A DNA stretch of 64,000 nt from a virus. A program made the translations under genes and the position numbers. Position 1 is the stretch's first letter. Each line of letters opens with the position of its first letter. Positions 37,386 through 47,079 of this stretch are shown piece after piece. The stretch covers positions 23,183 through 87,182 of IMG/VR virus record IMGVR_UViG_3300035670_000113; one strand, given 5' to 3'. The notes under the pieces are model-generated. The model saw nothing but the letters and a program-made list of their open reading frames with translations. It had not been told where the DNA came from and made no database searches.

Positions 37386-38062
37386 TGACAATAAAACTAT
37401 CAGCATCACTGATAAAGGATTGGCTGGCGTGTAAGGCCATGCCGTTCAATAGAATTAATTTCCCAGAAGAGGTTGTTCCGAGCAGGGAAATGCACATCGG
37501 TAATGCTGTACATTTCTCTATAGAGCATGGATGGACAAACATGGAGTCCAGCATGGTCTACCTTGAAAAGTATAGAAAGTATTTTGACTATACACCACAA
37601 GAAAAAGATTTTATACTAAAATGTTTGAATAATTTTCATTCAGTATTTAGGGGATTTCTTTCAGAGGAAGATCTCGTAGAAAAAAAGTTTTCAATTGATA
37701 TTGGAAATGATGTTCGTGTAGTAGGTAAAATAGATAGAATAACGTCTGATGGAAAGATTTTTGATTGGAAAACAGATAGAAAAGTTCCCTCCAGTATATC
37801 AAAGTCACCACAGTTTATAATCTATGATTGGGCATATAGAAAACTTTTTGACAAACAACCAGTAGGAGTTTATTTTGCATCCCTTACCGAAGGAAGTTTA
37901 ATAAGTAAGAAGAAGGATGCCCTTTCAGAAAATGAATTGTTTGAGAGTATAATACCTGCTATAGTTAGTGATATAAGAAATAATAAGTTTCCAAGAACAG
38001 GGTTATTTACAGGAACTTGTTTTAGATGTCAGTATAAGAAATCCTGTTTAAAGGAAGATTAA
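37385..38062 (+). CDS. Cas4/RecB-like exonuclease with Fe-S-type Cys
   Basis: A 225-aa PD-(D/E)xK nuclease. IGNAVHFSIEHG, VVGKIDRITSDGKIFDWKTDRK (catalytic Asp, D-x-K) and QFIIYDWAYR are the RecB-type motifs. The C-terminal CFRCQYKKSC, with a Cys near the N-terminus (WLACKAM), fits the four-Cys iron-sulfur site of Cas4 proteins. Likely makes single-stranded ends for RecA-type recombination. Confidence 0.82.
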   Translation: MTIKLSASLIKDWLACKAMPFNRINFPEEVVPSREMHIGNAVHFSIEHGWTNMESSMVYLEKYRKYFDYTPQEKDFILKCLNNFHSVFRGFLSEEDLVEKKFSIDIGNDVRVVGKIDRITSDGKIFDWKTDRKVPSSISKSPQFIIYDWAYRKLFDKQPVGVYFASLTEGSLISKKKDALSENELFESIIPAIVSDIRNNKFPRTGLFTGTCFRCQYKKSCLKED

Positions 38063-38063
38063 T

Positions 38064-38465
38064 ATGAGTTGGGCAGTACAAAATTTATTACGAACAAGAG
38101 AGACTATTAGAATAAAGCATGATATAGAATCAGATGAGTACAATGACTTACTTATTCTAGAAAGACAGATAAAGGTATTACATGCTGCAGGAATGTTAAC
38201 AGACTTTGATGTATTTTTGTTAGATTCTATCGGTGATGGTAGACCGCTAGTAGAACTTGAGAGAATACTAAATCTTAATCGGCTTACTGTATCTAAACTA
38301 TTCGTGCAATTGTGTAGTAGAATAGCATATTATCTTGGTGGAACATTTACAGATGACGGACTGATTGAGGATATGACAAAGAAGTATTCCCTGAAGGATG
38401 AAGAAATAGAAACCCTAAAGAAATATATCAGCGGAAGATATAGACATAAACTAAAAAGGAAATAA
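38064..38465 (+). CDS. Putative HTH/sigma-4-like protein, 133 aa
   Basis: DVFLLDSIGDGRPLVELERILNLNRLTVSKLFVQLCSRIAYYLG has the length and pattern of a sigma region 4-type helix-turn-helix. The C-terminus is strongly basic. Could regulate phage transcription; a match to the TATCAC-type promoters would be testable. Family call is tentative. Confidence 0.55.
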   Translation: MSWAVQNLLRTRETIRIKHDIESDEYNDLLILERQIKVLHAAGMLTDFDVFLLDSIGDGRPLVELERILNLNRLTVSKLFVQLCSRIAYYLGGTFTDDGLIEDMTKKYSLKDEEIETLKKYISGRYRHKLKRK

Positions 38466-38468
38466 AAA

Positions 38469-39365
38469 GTGATAGCAAAAACAGACATTAAGAATTTCAG
38501 ATGCAAGCACAGACACTCAGCTTTATCCCACCCCAAATGTTATATAAAGTTTCTGAGGGGTGAAGAAGATAAAAAGACACTCCCCAAAATACTTGTAATG
38601 GATATTGAAACATCCCCACTTACTGCGTATGTTTGGCAAAAGAGTGTGTGGAAGGCAAGCATTACAGATGACCACATTATATCAGAGTGGTATATGCTTT
38701 GCTGGAGTGCTAAATGGTTATTTGATAATAATATAATGGCAGATAGACTCACATCTAAAGAGGCACTGGCAGAGGATGACTCTAGAATAGTTGGAAGTTT
38801 GTGGAAACTTTTGGATGAAGCAGACATTGTTATAGCACATAATGGTGATACTTTTGATGTTCCAAATATGAATACACGTTTTATTGTTAATAACTACACT
38901 CCTCCAAGTCCATACAAGACAATTGATACTGTCAAAATAGCTCGAAGACAGTTTGGATTTACCCATAATAGTCTTAGAGCTCTTGCAAAAGTTTTTGGAT
39001 TCAAGACAAAACTGGAAACTAATTTTGAGCTGTGGAAAAAGTGTACAGACGGTGATGAAGAATCCCTAAAAAGTATGGAAGAGTATAACAAGAATGATGT
39101 CAGACTTCTAGAGGATGTATATACAAAACTTAGACCCTGGATTAATGGACACCCAAATCTTGGAATGTACATGGACTTTGATGGTCCGGTATGTCCAAAC
39201 TGCGGAAGTGATAATATTAAATGGATTGATGGAAAATTCTGGTATGCATCTTCATCTAAATACCCGCTATTTACTTGTGATAATTGTGGGGCTTTTGGAA
39301 AGTCACGTACAAATGTTGTAACTAAAGAAGAAAAGAAAAACCTAGCATCACCAATACCTAGATAA
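38469..39365 (+). CDS. DnaQ-like 3'-5' exonuclease with C-terminal zinc ribbon
   Basis: A 298-aa protein from a GTG start (AAGGAAATAAAAA upstream). Exo motifs are VMDIETSPL, IAHNGDTFDVPNMNTRF and YNKNDVRLLEDVY, as in DEDD exonucleases. The tail carries CPNCGSDNI and CDNCGAFGK, a zinc ribbon. An unusual N-terminus has Cys/His (CKHRHSALSHPKC). It may trim DNA or RNA ends; the polymerase already has its own proofreading domain. Confidence 0.8.
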   Translation: MIAKTDIKNFRCKHRHSALSHPKCYIKFLRGEEDKKTLPKILVMDIETSPLTAYVWQKSVWKASITDDHIISEWYMLCWSAKWLFDNNIMADRLTSKEALAEDDSRIVGSLWKLLDEADIVIAHNGDTFDVPNMNTRFIVNNYTPPSPYKTIDTVKIARRQFGFTHNSLRALAKVFGFKTKLETNFELWKKCTDGDEESLKSMEEYNKNDVRLLEDVYTKLRPWINGHPNLGMYMDFDGPVCPNCGSDNIKWIDGKFWYASSSKYPLFTCDNCGAFGKSRTNVVTKEEKKNLASPIPR

Positions 39366-39378
39366 AGGAGATATGTAA

Positions 39379-39633
39379 ATGTATACAAAAATAACTTACT
39401 CGTCCAACGTAGTCTGTGAATTTGAAGATGGCTCATGGACTGTTGTAGCAGATATTATAGAGCGAAGATTTAATGGAGAAACATGGGAAGAAGAGAAAAT
39501 CGCCGCTAAAGGAATTAGCAACCTGTTTGAAGAGGCTTATCAAACCGCAATGAGATCTTCTGTTGCTCAGTTTAATGACAGACTAAAGAAGACCAAATCT
39601 GGAGGATTATTTCCAACCCCAAGTAGAGATTAA
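39379..39633 (+). CDS. Hypothetical protein, 84 aa
   Basis: AAAGGAGATATGTAA precedes the ATG. A small beta-rich start (TYSSNVVCEFEDGSWTVVADI) then a helix (LFEEAYQTAMRSSVAQFNDRL). Not recognised. Confidence 0.55.
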   Translation: MYTKITYSSNVVCEFEDGSWTVVADIIERRFNGETWEEEKIAAKGISNLFEEAYQTAMRSSVAQFNDRLKKTKSGGLFPTPSRD

Positions 39634-39634
39634 T

Positions 39635-39844
39635 ATGGGAAAACTTATTATTACTAAACTTGATAGATTTAATACAATTGTGATAAAACAAGTAGGGGGT
39701 AAGTTCTTTCTATCAGCACAGGATTCTTTGGTTATAGATATTCCTGGACTGGCATTTATTTTAAAGTACCTGGTATTCAATAATTTAATCAGTGTAAAGG
39801 TATTAGAAGGGATTATTAATGAGTATAGAGATATTAAAACTTGA
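39635..39844 (+). CDS. Hypothetical protein, 69 aa
   Basis: Begins 1 nt after the previous stop. Beta-type first half and a helical second half (IPGLAFILKYLVFNNLISVKV). Overlaps the kinase gene by 26 nt, which supports it as a coupled gene. Unrecognised. Confidence 0.5.
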   Translation: MGKLIITKLDRFNTIVIKQVGGKFFLSAQDSLVIDIPGLAFILKYLVFNNLISVKVLEGIINEYRDIKT

Positions 39845-40418
39845 TAAGGTGGTTCTTCCAAAGAGCGTGTGTGTTCTTTTTTCTGGAAGAATGGGAGTAG
39901 GAAAAACCCTTTGCAGTAATATTGCAAAGACATCTGTTAATGATGCTGGAATGACATCAACCGTATTATCTTTTGCCTATGATGTAAAAAAGATAGCACG
40001 AACTATGGGATGGAATGGAATAAAAGATGCGAGAGGTAGAGCACTTCTACAGGGGGTAGGAAGAATTGGCAGAGATTATGACAAGGACTGTTGGGTAAAA
40101 TCGTCCTTTAAGCGGGCGGAAGAAACTAGTGGTTATCCTTTTGATTTTATATTCGTAGATGATTGGAGATTTCCCAATGAGGCGATTTATATTAAAGAAC
40201 ATGAACCTCTTTATCATGTTGTTGAAATTAATATTATATCTGATACTTATTTTCCTGCAGATGGAATTTTTGGCACTGATGATGCTTCTGAAACATCGTT
40301 AGAGAATCATACATTTGATTATATTATAGACAATAATTCTGATACATTGCACCTCCATAATTCCATAGTTCAAGTACTTAATAGAGTGTCCAAAGAGTTA
40401 AGAAGTTCAAATAGATGA
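39819..40418 (+). CDS. Deoxynucleoside monophosphate kinase
   Basis: A 199-aa P-loop kinase. Walker A is SGRMGVGKT; IFVDDWRFPNEAIYIKEHE is the mark of T4 gp1-type dNMP kinases, which turn dNMPs from host DNA breakdown into dNDPs. With nrdJ, mazG and the nucleotidase it completes a dNTP-supply set. The ATG lies within the end of the previous gene. Confidence 0.82.
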   Translation: MSIEILKLDKVVLPKSVCVLFSGRMGVGKTLCSNIAKTSVNDAGMTSTVLSFAYDVKKIARTMGWNGIKDARGRALLQGVGRIGRDYDKDCWVKSSFKRAEETSGYPFDFIFVDDWRFPNEAIYIKEHEPLYHVVEINIISDTYFPADGIFGTDDASETSLENHTFDYIIDNNSDTLHLHNSIVQVLNRVSKELRSSNR

Positions 40419-40445
40419 TGTATATTCATACAGGAAAAAAATTAA

Positions 40446-40652
40446 ATGCTGCCTAAAACATGCTTTCTTTGTGAGAAAGAGATACAGATTGGTAGCCGAT
40501 ATCAGATAATTGGCCTAGATAAGCCGTATATAAACCTCTATTTTCATAGAGGTTGCTACGGTTTAATCGGTGAAATCAATGTATTTTTATCACAAAATGT
40601 AAAAAAAGTGTATAATTGGTGTAATAAAACTAATAAAAACACAAAGAAATGA
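40446..40652 (+). CDS. Small zinc-finger protein, 68 aa
   Basis: CFLCEKEI at the start and FHRGCYG in the middle give a Cys-Cys-His-Cys site. The basic Asn/Lys tail may bind nucleic acid. A probable promoter overlaps its 3' end (40588-40616). Confidence 0.6.
   Translation: MLPKTCFLCEKEIQIGSRYQIIGLDKPYINLYFHRGCYGLIGEINVFLSQNVKKVYNWCNKTNKNTKK
40588..40616 (+). promoter_or_regulatory. Promoter-like site, TATCAC-17-TATAAT
   Basis: Exact TATAAT (40611-40616) with TATCAC (40588-40593) 17 nt upstream, the same pair seen before nrdJ. It lies before the gene at 40659 and could open a separate, perhaps later, transcript. Confidence 0.5.
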
Positions 40653-40658
40653 GGATAA

Positions 40659-41336
40659 ATGGCCAAGCAAACCAAAGAAAAAATGAGAAATCTTAAACAG
40701 TACAGTGATATGACTGATGAAAGGTTTGAAGAAATTTGGAAGAGTAGGGTTGCTGGACTTCAGCGTTCAAGTGACTTTGAGGAAAGAATCAATAAGAAAC
40801 TTGAGGATTTCTCTAAAGATTATGATATAGATGATCTTAAAATAAACGATAGAGAATCTCTTAGGGCTTTAATTCAGGCCACTATAGCCCTGGAAGACTG
40901 GGAACAGATCTTATTTAGAATGAGAACAGATGCAGATCTTGATACTTTTGATATCAACTCTATAGACAGAATTAGCAGAGTAATGTCTGATCTTAGAGGG
41001 GATATCGGAAGACTTCAGAATGATCTTAATATAACACGCAGAGTCAGAAAATCTGATAGAGAGGCATCTGTCATTAACTACATAGAGGACTTGAAACAGA
41101 AGGCAAAGCAATTTTATGAAGAAAAGACATCTTATGTTTTATGTCCAAAATGTAACATGCTTCTAGCAACTATATGGACACTTTATCCATATTCTGACAA
41201 TAAAATTACATTAACATGTAACCGACCTCTGGGAGATGGTACTATATGCGGGGAGAGGTTTTCTGTCACTACAGAAGAAATGATAGAGAATAAGAATACC
41301 AACTCTAATGGAGTTCTTCCAGATAGTATGTTATAG
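40659..41336 (+). CDS. Hypothetical protein with C-terminal zinc-ribbon-like Cys, 225 aa
   Basis: AAATGAGGATAA precedes the ATG. Mostly helical and highly charged through residue ~150, then VLCPKCNMLL and a later CNRPL/CGERF pair, a four-Cys zinc site. Size and helical build would allow a small terminase subunit or a transcription factor, but no decisive motif is visible. Confidence 0.6.
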   Translation: MAKQTKEKMRNLKQYSDMTDERFEEIWKSRVAGLQRSSDFEERINKKLEDFSKDYDIDDLKINDRESLRALIQATIALEDWEQILFRMRTDADLDTFDINSIDRISRVMSDLRGDIGRLQNDLNITRRVRKSDREASVINYIEDLKQKAKQFYEEKTSYVLCPKCNMLLATIWTLYPYSDNKITLTCNRPLGDGTICGERFSVTTEEMIENKNTNSNGVLPDSML

Positions 41337-41356
41337 TTATCTCTAAGGAGGTAACA

Positions 41357-41527
41357 ATGATTAAAAAAACCAAAGGTGGATATGCTTTGTTCTCTAAAAC
41401 AACAGGAAGAAAGTTGTCAAAAGTTTATAAGAGTAAAAATTCACCATCTCTTAAAAAGAGAGAACGCCAGGTAGAATACTTTAAGCATATATCTAAGCGT
41501 TCCAGAAAGAGTAAAAAAGGAAAATAA
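41357..41527 (+). CDS. Basic microprotein, 56 aa
   Basis: A perfect AAGGAGGTAACA ribosome site precedes the ATG. The protein is strongly basic (KKTKGGYALFSKTTGRKLSK; LKKRERQVEYFKHISKR) and resembles the small basic proteins often found near phage head genes. Possible DNA binding. Confidence 0.65.
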   Translation: MIKKTKGGYALFSKTTGRKLSKVYKSKNSPSLKKRERQVEYFKHISKRSRKSKKGK

Positions 41528-41533
41528 AAATAA

Positions 41534-42220
41534 ATGCCAAAAGTTATAGATAATAATACTGGGGAACTTATAGAGATGACAGATCCTCATTATGTGACAG
41601 ATGCCAATACTGGAGAACTAGTTCAGATTGATCTATTAGAAGATGCTGATCTTCCTTTTGTTACGGCAAGTGGAGATGTTATATTTAATCATCATGTATT
41701 CATGGATTCTGATGGAGTTGGTTGGGAGGATCTAAGATTTCCAGTAACCGCTATCAATCCACCTGGAGCTGCTAGTGACCCCACCAGAGATAATACTGAT
41801 GGACGTTTAGTATTTTCAGCATCTGCTGATAATATAATAGCTATTGCAGCACAACTTCCACACTCTTGGGAACCAGGTTCTACAATAGAACCACACCTTC
41901 ACTGGACTCCTACAGCATCAGGAACAGGAAATGTTGTATGGAAATTGCAGTATAAAGTATCAAATATAGGAGAAACTTTTCCACCATCCTATACGGAAGA
42001 TACAATAATAGCTCCAGTCAGTGGGATTAATTACCATCAGATATCTGGTTTCGATGGTATAGATATGACTGATAAGAGAATTTCATGTATGATATTACTA
42101 CTGCTTTCAAGAGTTGGTACATCGGAAGATGATTCTTACGCATCCACTGTAAAACTTAATGAATTTGATATTCATTACAAAATCAATTCGATTGGTTCAA
42201 GACAAGAATATATTAAATAA
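41534..42220 (+). CDS. Putative phage structural protein, 228 aa
   Basis: Beta-rich, with DGVGWEDLRFPVTAI, LPHSWEPGSTIEPHLHWTP and repeated DANTGELV-type turns at the start. Such proteins are common in phage virions as capsid decorations or tail-fibre parts. No hydrolase motif. It lies before the sugar cluster, so it may itself be a glycosylated surface protein (inference). Confidence 0.6.
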   Translation: MPKVIDNNTGELIEMTDPHYVTDANTGELVQIDLLEDADLPFVTASGDVIFNHHVFMDSDGVGWEDLRFPVTAINPPGAASDPTRDNTDGRLVFSASADNIIAIAAQLPHSWEPGSTIEPHLHWTPTASGTGNVVWKLQYKVSNIGETFPPSYTEDTIIAPVSGINYHQISGFDGIDMTDKRISCMILLLLSRVGTSEDDSYASTVKLNEFDIHYKINSIGSRQEYIK

Positions 42221-42248
42221 ATGTGTGGTAATATAGGAGGAAGGTAAA

Positions 42249-43478
42249 ATGAGTGTGAGGGAAGAAACTTACTGCAGAGTATGTAATGGAAAACTAGAGA
42301 TAGTCCACGATTTTGGTAATATTTATCCATCAGGATTTTGTGAAAAGGGTTTAGAAAACACCACTGATAGAGTTCCTATTATTCTTTCAAGATGTACAGA
42401 ATGTGGTTTAGTTCAATTAAAACATACAGTAGACTTGGATCTCATGTACAGACAGTATTGGTACTCATCATCCTTGAATAGAAGCATGGTATCATCACTA
42501 AAAGATGTAGTAAATCATGCAGAATCTGTAGTTAATTTATGTGATGACGATACTGTTGTAGATATCGGATGTAATGATGGAACATTGCTCAATCTATACT
42601 CTAAGAAGAATCTAATTACTATAGGATATGATCCAGCCCTTAATTTGAAACCAGATTGTAGTTATTTTTACAACGATTATTTTTCTGTATCTAAATACTT
42701 TGACGTATATGGTCATGTAAAGGCAAAGGTAATTACTGCTATAGCAATGTTTTATGATCTCCCAGATCCTAACAAGTTCATCAATGACGTAAAGAGCATA
42801 CTAAGAGATGATGGTATCTTCATAGTTCAATTTACAGATCTTGTATCCATGATAAAGGCCACAGCATTTGATAATATATGCCACGAACATTTAGAATATT
42901 ATAGACTTCAGGATATTGTATCTTTATTTAAGAATAACGGTATGGATGTTATTGACGTATCATACAACGATGTTAATGGTGGAAGTTTAAGAACCGTTAT
43001 AAGTCATTCTGGTAATATGCCAATATCAAATAGAGTGCAAGAATACTTGGAAGCTGAGAAGGATTTCTTATCCACCAGTCCTATAGAGACTTTTGTTGGT
43101 AAAGTGGAAATAGTGAAAGATAATATAACAATGTTTCTAAAATTAATGAAACATACAAATAAGACTGTGGCGTTATTGGGAGCTAGTACAAAGGGGAACA
43201 CCCTTTTACAAGTTTGTGGTGTTTCATCTGATGACATTAAATACGCTGCGGAAGTTAATCGAGATAAGTTTGGCTTAGTTACAGTAGGAAGTGGGATAGA
43301 AATAGCAGATGAGGCGTTCATTCTAAACGAAATAAAGCCAGATTATCTTCTAGTACCAATTTGGCATTTTAAGGAAAGTCTTATCAGAAAAGATAATATA
43401 TTGAAATATATAAATGGGGGAGGAAAATTAGTTTTTCCTCTACCAAGATTTCAATTAATAGGAAAAGAGGATTTATGA
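42249..43478 (+). CDS. SAM-dependent sugar C-methyltransferase-like protein
   Basis: A 409-aa protein with three parts: an N-terminal zinc site (YCRVCNGKLE, CTECGLVQL), a SAM-binding core (VVDIGCNDGTLLNLY, NICHEHLEYYRLQDI) and a C-terminal domain (ALLGASTKGNTLLQVCG). This is the layout of nucleotide-sugar C-methyltransferases such as those making branched deoxysugars. TAGGAGGAAGGTAAA precedes the ATG. First gene of the sugar cluster. Confidence 0.82.
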   Translation: MSVREETYCRVCNGKLEIVHDFGNIYPSGFCEKGLENTTDRVPIILSRCTECGLVQLKHTVDLDLMYRQYWYSSSLNRSMVSSLKDVVNHAESVVNLCDDDTVVDIGCNDGTLLNLYSKKNLITIGYDPALNLKPDCSYFYNDYFSVSKYFDVYGHVKAKVITAIAMFYDLPDPNKFINDVKSILRDDGIFIVQFTDLVSMIKATAFDNICHEHLEYYRLQDIVSLFKNNGMDVIDVSYNDVNGGSLRTVISHSGNMPISNRVQEYLEAEKDFLSTSPIETFVGKVEIVKDNITMFLKLMKHTNKTVALLGASTKGNTLLQVCGVSSDDIKYAAEVNRDKFGLVTVGSGIEIADEAFILNEIKPDYLLVPIWHFKESLIRKDNILKYINGGGKLVFPLPRFQLIGKEDL

Positions 43479-43735
43479 AAAGTGCAAGCACAAAAAGTTT
43501 GGGATTCCTGATTGATGAATTATTTACAACAGACCATAAATGTTGGGAAGCGCAGGAACGGATAATGGATACATCACTTAGTGTTGAAGATAGGCTAGAA
43601 AATGCGATAAGAGCACAGGAACTAAACAATAGGCGAAACATGCTTATTAGAGCTATTGATGAAATTGCAGATAAAGAAAACCTATCTCCAACAACAAAAT
43701 CATACCACACATATTTTGAGCAGAAAAGAACATGA
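43475..43735 (+). CDS. Small protein, 86 aa, DUF4254-like
   Basis: [21 protein letters not shown] and [15 protein letters not shown] resemble the short helical DUF4254 family that accompanies sugar and glycosyltransferase genes. Overlaps both neighbours by 4 nt. Function unknown. Confidence 0.55.
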   Translation: MKSASTKSLGFLIDELFTTDHKCWEAQERIMDTSLSVEDRLENAIRAQELNNRRNMLIRAIDEIADKENLSPTTKSYHTYFEQKRT

Positions 43736-44706
43736 AGGCGGTTATATTTGGAATCAATGGCCAGGATGGGTCATATTTAGCAGAACTATTACTCTCTAAG
43801 GGATACGATGTTTATGGAGTTTTAAGAAGATCCAGTTCATCTAATACTTCCAGAATAGACCATATATTAGACAGAGTAAAATTGTATTATGGAGATATAA
43901 CAGATTCTTTATCAATAGTAAAAGTATTGAGCGATGTACGTCCAGATGAAATATATAATCTGTCTGCACAAAGTCACGTAAAAATTTCATTTGATGTTCC
44001 AAAGTATACTAGAGACACAGTAGCTATTGGAGCACTCGAATTATTTGAGGCAGTTAGAATTCTTAATCTTAAGTCTAGAATATATAATGCATCCAGCTCT
44101 GAAATGTTTGGCAGTACTCCACCACCACAGAGTGAGACAAGTTCTTTTAATCCAAGAAGTCCATATGCTGCTGCTAAACTTTATGCCTATAATATGGGTA
44201 ATAATTATAGAGATGCATACGGCATGTTTGTATCTAATGGAATATTGTTCAATCACGAGTCCCCAAGACGAGGAGAGAATTTTGTAACACGAAAGATAAC
44301 ACTGGCGGCATCAAGAATAAAACTAGGGTTACAAAAAGAATTAGTTCTTGGGAACATGGATTCTAAAAGAGATTGGGGGTATGCTGGAGATTTTGTAAGA
44401 GCCATGTGGATGATGCTGCAACAGGATAAACCAGATAATTACGTTATTGCTACTGGAGAAGCACACTCTGTTAGAGAGTTTGCAGAAGAGGCATTTGGAG
44501 TTCTTGATTTAGACTACTTAAAGTATGTAAGGGTAGATGAATCATATTTTAGACCAACAGAAGTAGAAAGCCTTCTAGGGGATGTATCTAAAGCGAGACG
44601 TTATCTAGGATGGTATCCAGAAACATCCTTTAAAGAACTTGTACAAATTATGGTTTCCAGTGATTTGAAGTTGGCAGAGTATGAAAGTTCTATTCGTAAA
44701 CCATAA
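43732..44706 (+). CDS. gmd: GDP-mannose 4,6-dehydratase-like enzyme
   Basis: A 324-aa short-chain dehydratase. [17 protein letters not shown] is the NAD-binding loop; [21 protein letters not shown] (Tyr-x3-Lys) and [17 protein letters not shown] are hallmark stretches of Gmd. It would make GDP-4-keto-6-deoxymannose for deoxyhexose synthesis. Only this step and a C-methyltransferase are seen, so other steps may come from the host. Confidence 0.88.
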   Translation: MKAVIFGINGQDGSYLAELLLSKGYDVYGVLRRSSSSNTSRIDHILDRVKLYYGDITDSLSIVKVLSDVRPDEIYNLSAQSHVKISFDVPKYTRDTVAIGALELFEAVRILNLKSRIYNASSSEMFGSTPPPQSETSSFNPRSPYAAAKLYAYNMGNNYRDAYGMFVSNGILFNHESPRRGENFVTRKITLAASRIKLGLQKELVLGNMDSKRDWGYAGDFVRAMWMMLQQDKPDNYVIATGEAHSVREFAEEAFGVLDLDYLKYVRVDESYFRPTEVESLLGDVSKARRYLGWYPETSFKELVQIMVSSDLKLAEYESSIRKP

Positions 44707-45586
44707 ACAGCAACAATGTGGGGTATACCAGTTTGGAAAAAGAGTGTACGAACTATCTAGATTATCTAAATTAGTAAATTATACATATATAGAGACAGAT
44801 AGTTTTAATGAGTTTCTTACTCATTATAATAATGCCCCAGATGTAATTATTTATAACTGGTATCCACTAACAATGTCATGGTTAACCGAAGAATTTATTT
44901 CCACATCTAAAAATGTAAAACATTTTTTTATTTTTCATGATGGTAATATAAGAAAAAACTTTGATAAGTACCTGTTTTTTGGTGATTATGGGAGTGGTGT
45001 AGAATTTCTAAAAGAAAAATCATTCCTGCTTCCGAGGCCACTATTCAAATATTATGGGACATACTCTAAGAATGAATTTCCAACAATAGGAAGTTTTGGT
45101 TTTGGGGGGTGGCAGAAAGGTTTTACCAGTATAGTAGAAAAAGTAAATGCAGAGTTTGATAATGCCATTATAAATATACAAATGCCCTTCGCATATTTTG
45201 GAGATAGACTTGGAAAAGAGACCATAAAGATAGCTCAAAAGTGTAGAGAACTGAATAAAAAACCTGGAATTACTTTAAATATAGATCATACATTTTTAAG
45301 TAATGCTGGTACTCTAGAATTCCTAGCTAAAAATGATCTGAACTTATTCATGTATAGAGCAGTAAATCAAGGCCTTTCTAGTGCAATTGATTATGCTATT
45401 TCGGTAGATAGGCCCTTTGGAATAACCAGTGACTCCATGTTTAAACATGTATATACTGAAGAAGTAGATGCTAATACTAATACAATTATGAAGTTGATAG
45501 GAAACACCAGAAGTAGAAGTAACTTATATAATAGATGGAACCCAGATAATTTTTATTTAGAAATGGATAAGATATATGCCTATTAA
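44681..45586 (+). CDS. Glycosyltransferase-like protein, 301 aa
   Basis: [21 protein letters not shown] matches the N-terminus of GT4-like GT-B glycosyltransferases; a central [15 protein letters not shown] and a C-terminal [19 protein letters not shown] fit the donor domain. Overlaps gmd by 26 nt, so it is coupled to nucleotide-sugar supply. Confidence 0.68.
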   Translation: MKVLFVNHKQQQCGVYQFGKRVYELSRLSKLVNYTYIETDSFNEFLTHYNNAPDVIIYNWYPLTMSWLTEEFISTSKNVKHFFIFHDGNIRKNFDKYLFFGDYGSGVEFLKEKSFLLPRPLFKYYGTYSKNEFPTIGSFGFGGWQKGFTSIVEKVNAEFDNAIINIQMPFAYFGDRLGKETIKIAQKCRELNKKPGITLNIDHTFLSNAGTLEFLAKNDLNLFMYRAVNQGLSSAIDYAISVDRPFGITSDSMFKHVYTEEVDANTNTIMKLIGNTRSRSNLYNRWNPDNFYLEMDKIYAY

Positions 45587-46220
45587 TAGAATACTCACGG
45601 ATTTAGACAGGACGATATATACACCAGTCATTGATGAAATGATTAACAAGTGCCCAGATATGATGTCAAGAAAGATTCCCAGGGCAAATGTTCAACAGGC
45701 CTTTGTATTGGATACCGTAAGAAAAAGTATGTCTTTATTTAAGGACATTAAATTTCCGCTGTTGTGTGTAGGATCATTTGAAGACACAGCTTGTGCAACA
45801 CTTAAGGCATCTGGAACTCATGTAAAAGAAATAGATCCAGACGTAAACGGTCTAGATCTTCACAAGTTTTTTCTTATGGCACGTGAAAAATTTGATATTA
45901 TTTTTTCAACATCGGTTTTGGAGCATGTTAAAAATGACACACTGTTTATAGAGGAAATTTGTAAACTACTAAAACAGGGCGGGATTGCAATAATTACTAC
46001 TGATTTTAAAGATGATTATAAATCAGGAGACCCTCTGCCTTATTCAGATGAGAGATTTTATACTAGTAAAGATATTACTGTAAGACTGAGACAGATAATC
46101 AATGCCAATGATTGTGAATTAGTAGATGAACCAGATTATACAGATGTAGATAATTTTGTATATCAGGGACATACATATTCTTTCGCAACAATCGTTTTTA
46201 GGAAGAAGCAAGATGTATGA
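45576..46220 (+). CDS. Class I SAM-dependent methyltransferase, 214 aa
   Basis: FPLLCVGSFEDTACATLKASG looks like the SAM loop, and FDIIFSTSVLEHVKNDTLFIEEICKLLKQGGIAIITTDF is the typical core of small-molecule methyltransferases. Likely adds methyl groups to a sugar made by the cluster. Overlaps the next gene by 8 nt. Confidence 0.8.
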   Translation: MPINRILTDLDRTIYTPVIDEMINKCPDMMSRKIPRANVQQAFVLDTVRKSMSLFKDIKFPLLCVGSFEDTACATLKASGTHVKEIDPDVNGLDLHKFFLMAREKFDIIFSTSVLEHVKNDTLFIEEICKLLKQGGIAIITTDFKDDYKSGDPLPYSDERFYTSKDITVRLRQIINANDCELVDEPDYTDVDNFVYQGHTYSFATIVFRKKQDV

Positions 46221-47079
46221 GCAAGTAATATTTTACAACCACTTTGGAAATGGAGATATATTTGAATCCAGGGAGTTTGTAAGACGGTGGATGAGAGATT
46301 TACCATCCAAGAAATATTTTTACTCTCATGGAAAAAGTCCTAGAATTTTATTAGATATTCCAGAACTTGAATTTAAAGATATTACCATACATATGCATCC
46401 AATGCAGGATATTATGGATGATGGTAATGGAAATTTATATATAAATACATGGATTGGCAGAGACGGAAAGTACGTTCTTCCTGGTATAGGATGTACAGTT
46501 GAGAAACTTTTTGATATGCATAATGATATGAGATCAAAACTTGATATACCAAAAATGGACGAACCAATTGTTGAGTTTATACCAGATATAGATTACTCTG
46601 TATTTAGTATAGATGAGTGTAATAGTTTCTTGAGTATACATGAGGAACCAAAAATATATATAGATAATGGAATAGTACAATCCAAACAGGCAGAGAATTT
46701 TCCAATGTCTGATATTATTAAAGAGGTTGCCAAATTACACAGGGATAAATGTTTTATTGTAACTCATGATATTGGAGAGCATATAGATAACGTATATACT
46801 ACCAATAGTATTACTAAAGTGCCAAACTTCGATCTTCCAGAAATATCTTATATAAGTACTTTTTGTGACGTTCTTATAGGAAGAAATTCTGGACCACATG
46901 TTTTTTCACAGGTTAGAAAAAATGTAATGAATTCCAATAAAAAATTGCTTTCTTTTACATATCATCAGCAGGGAGCATCTTTTGTAGTTAATACAGATGT
47001 AAATATAAAAAAAACCTGGTCTTCAGAAACATCATTCGATAAAGTATTATCTACTATAGAAAGGGTATTAAGTGAATGA
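46213..47079 (+). CDS. Putative glycosyltransferase, 288 aa
   Basis: The ATG at 46213 follows AGGAAGAAGCAAG; an upstream in-frame ATG overlaps the methyltransferase. FYNHFGNGDIFESREFVRRW at the start and CDVLIGRNSGPHVFSQVRKN near the end resemble GT9-like heptosyltransferases. Overlaps the next gene by 4 nt. Confidence 0.55.
   Translation: MYEQVIFYNHFGNGDIFESREFVRRWMRDLPSKKYFYSHGKSPRILLDIPELEFKDITIHMHPMQDIMDDGNGNLYINTWIGRDGKYVLPGIGCTVEKLFDMHNDMRSKLDIPKMDEPIVEFIPDIDYSVFSIDECNSFLSIHEEPKIYIDNGIVQSKQAENFPMSDIIKEVAKLHRDKCFIVTHDIGEHIDNVYTTNSITKVPNFDLPEISYISTFCDVLIGRNSGPHVFSQVRKNVMNSNKKLLSFTYHQQGASFVVNTDVNIKKTWSSETSFDKVLSTIERVLSE

Noticed and set aside
38894-39436. A 180-aa frame antisense to the DnaQ-like gene
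   Set aside because: It lies wholly opposite a well-supported gene and has no ribosome site or family pattern.
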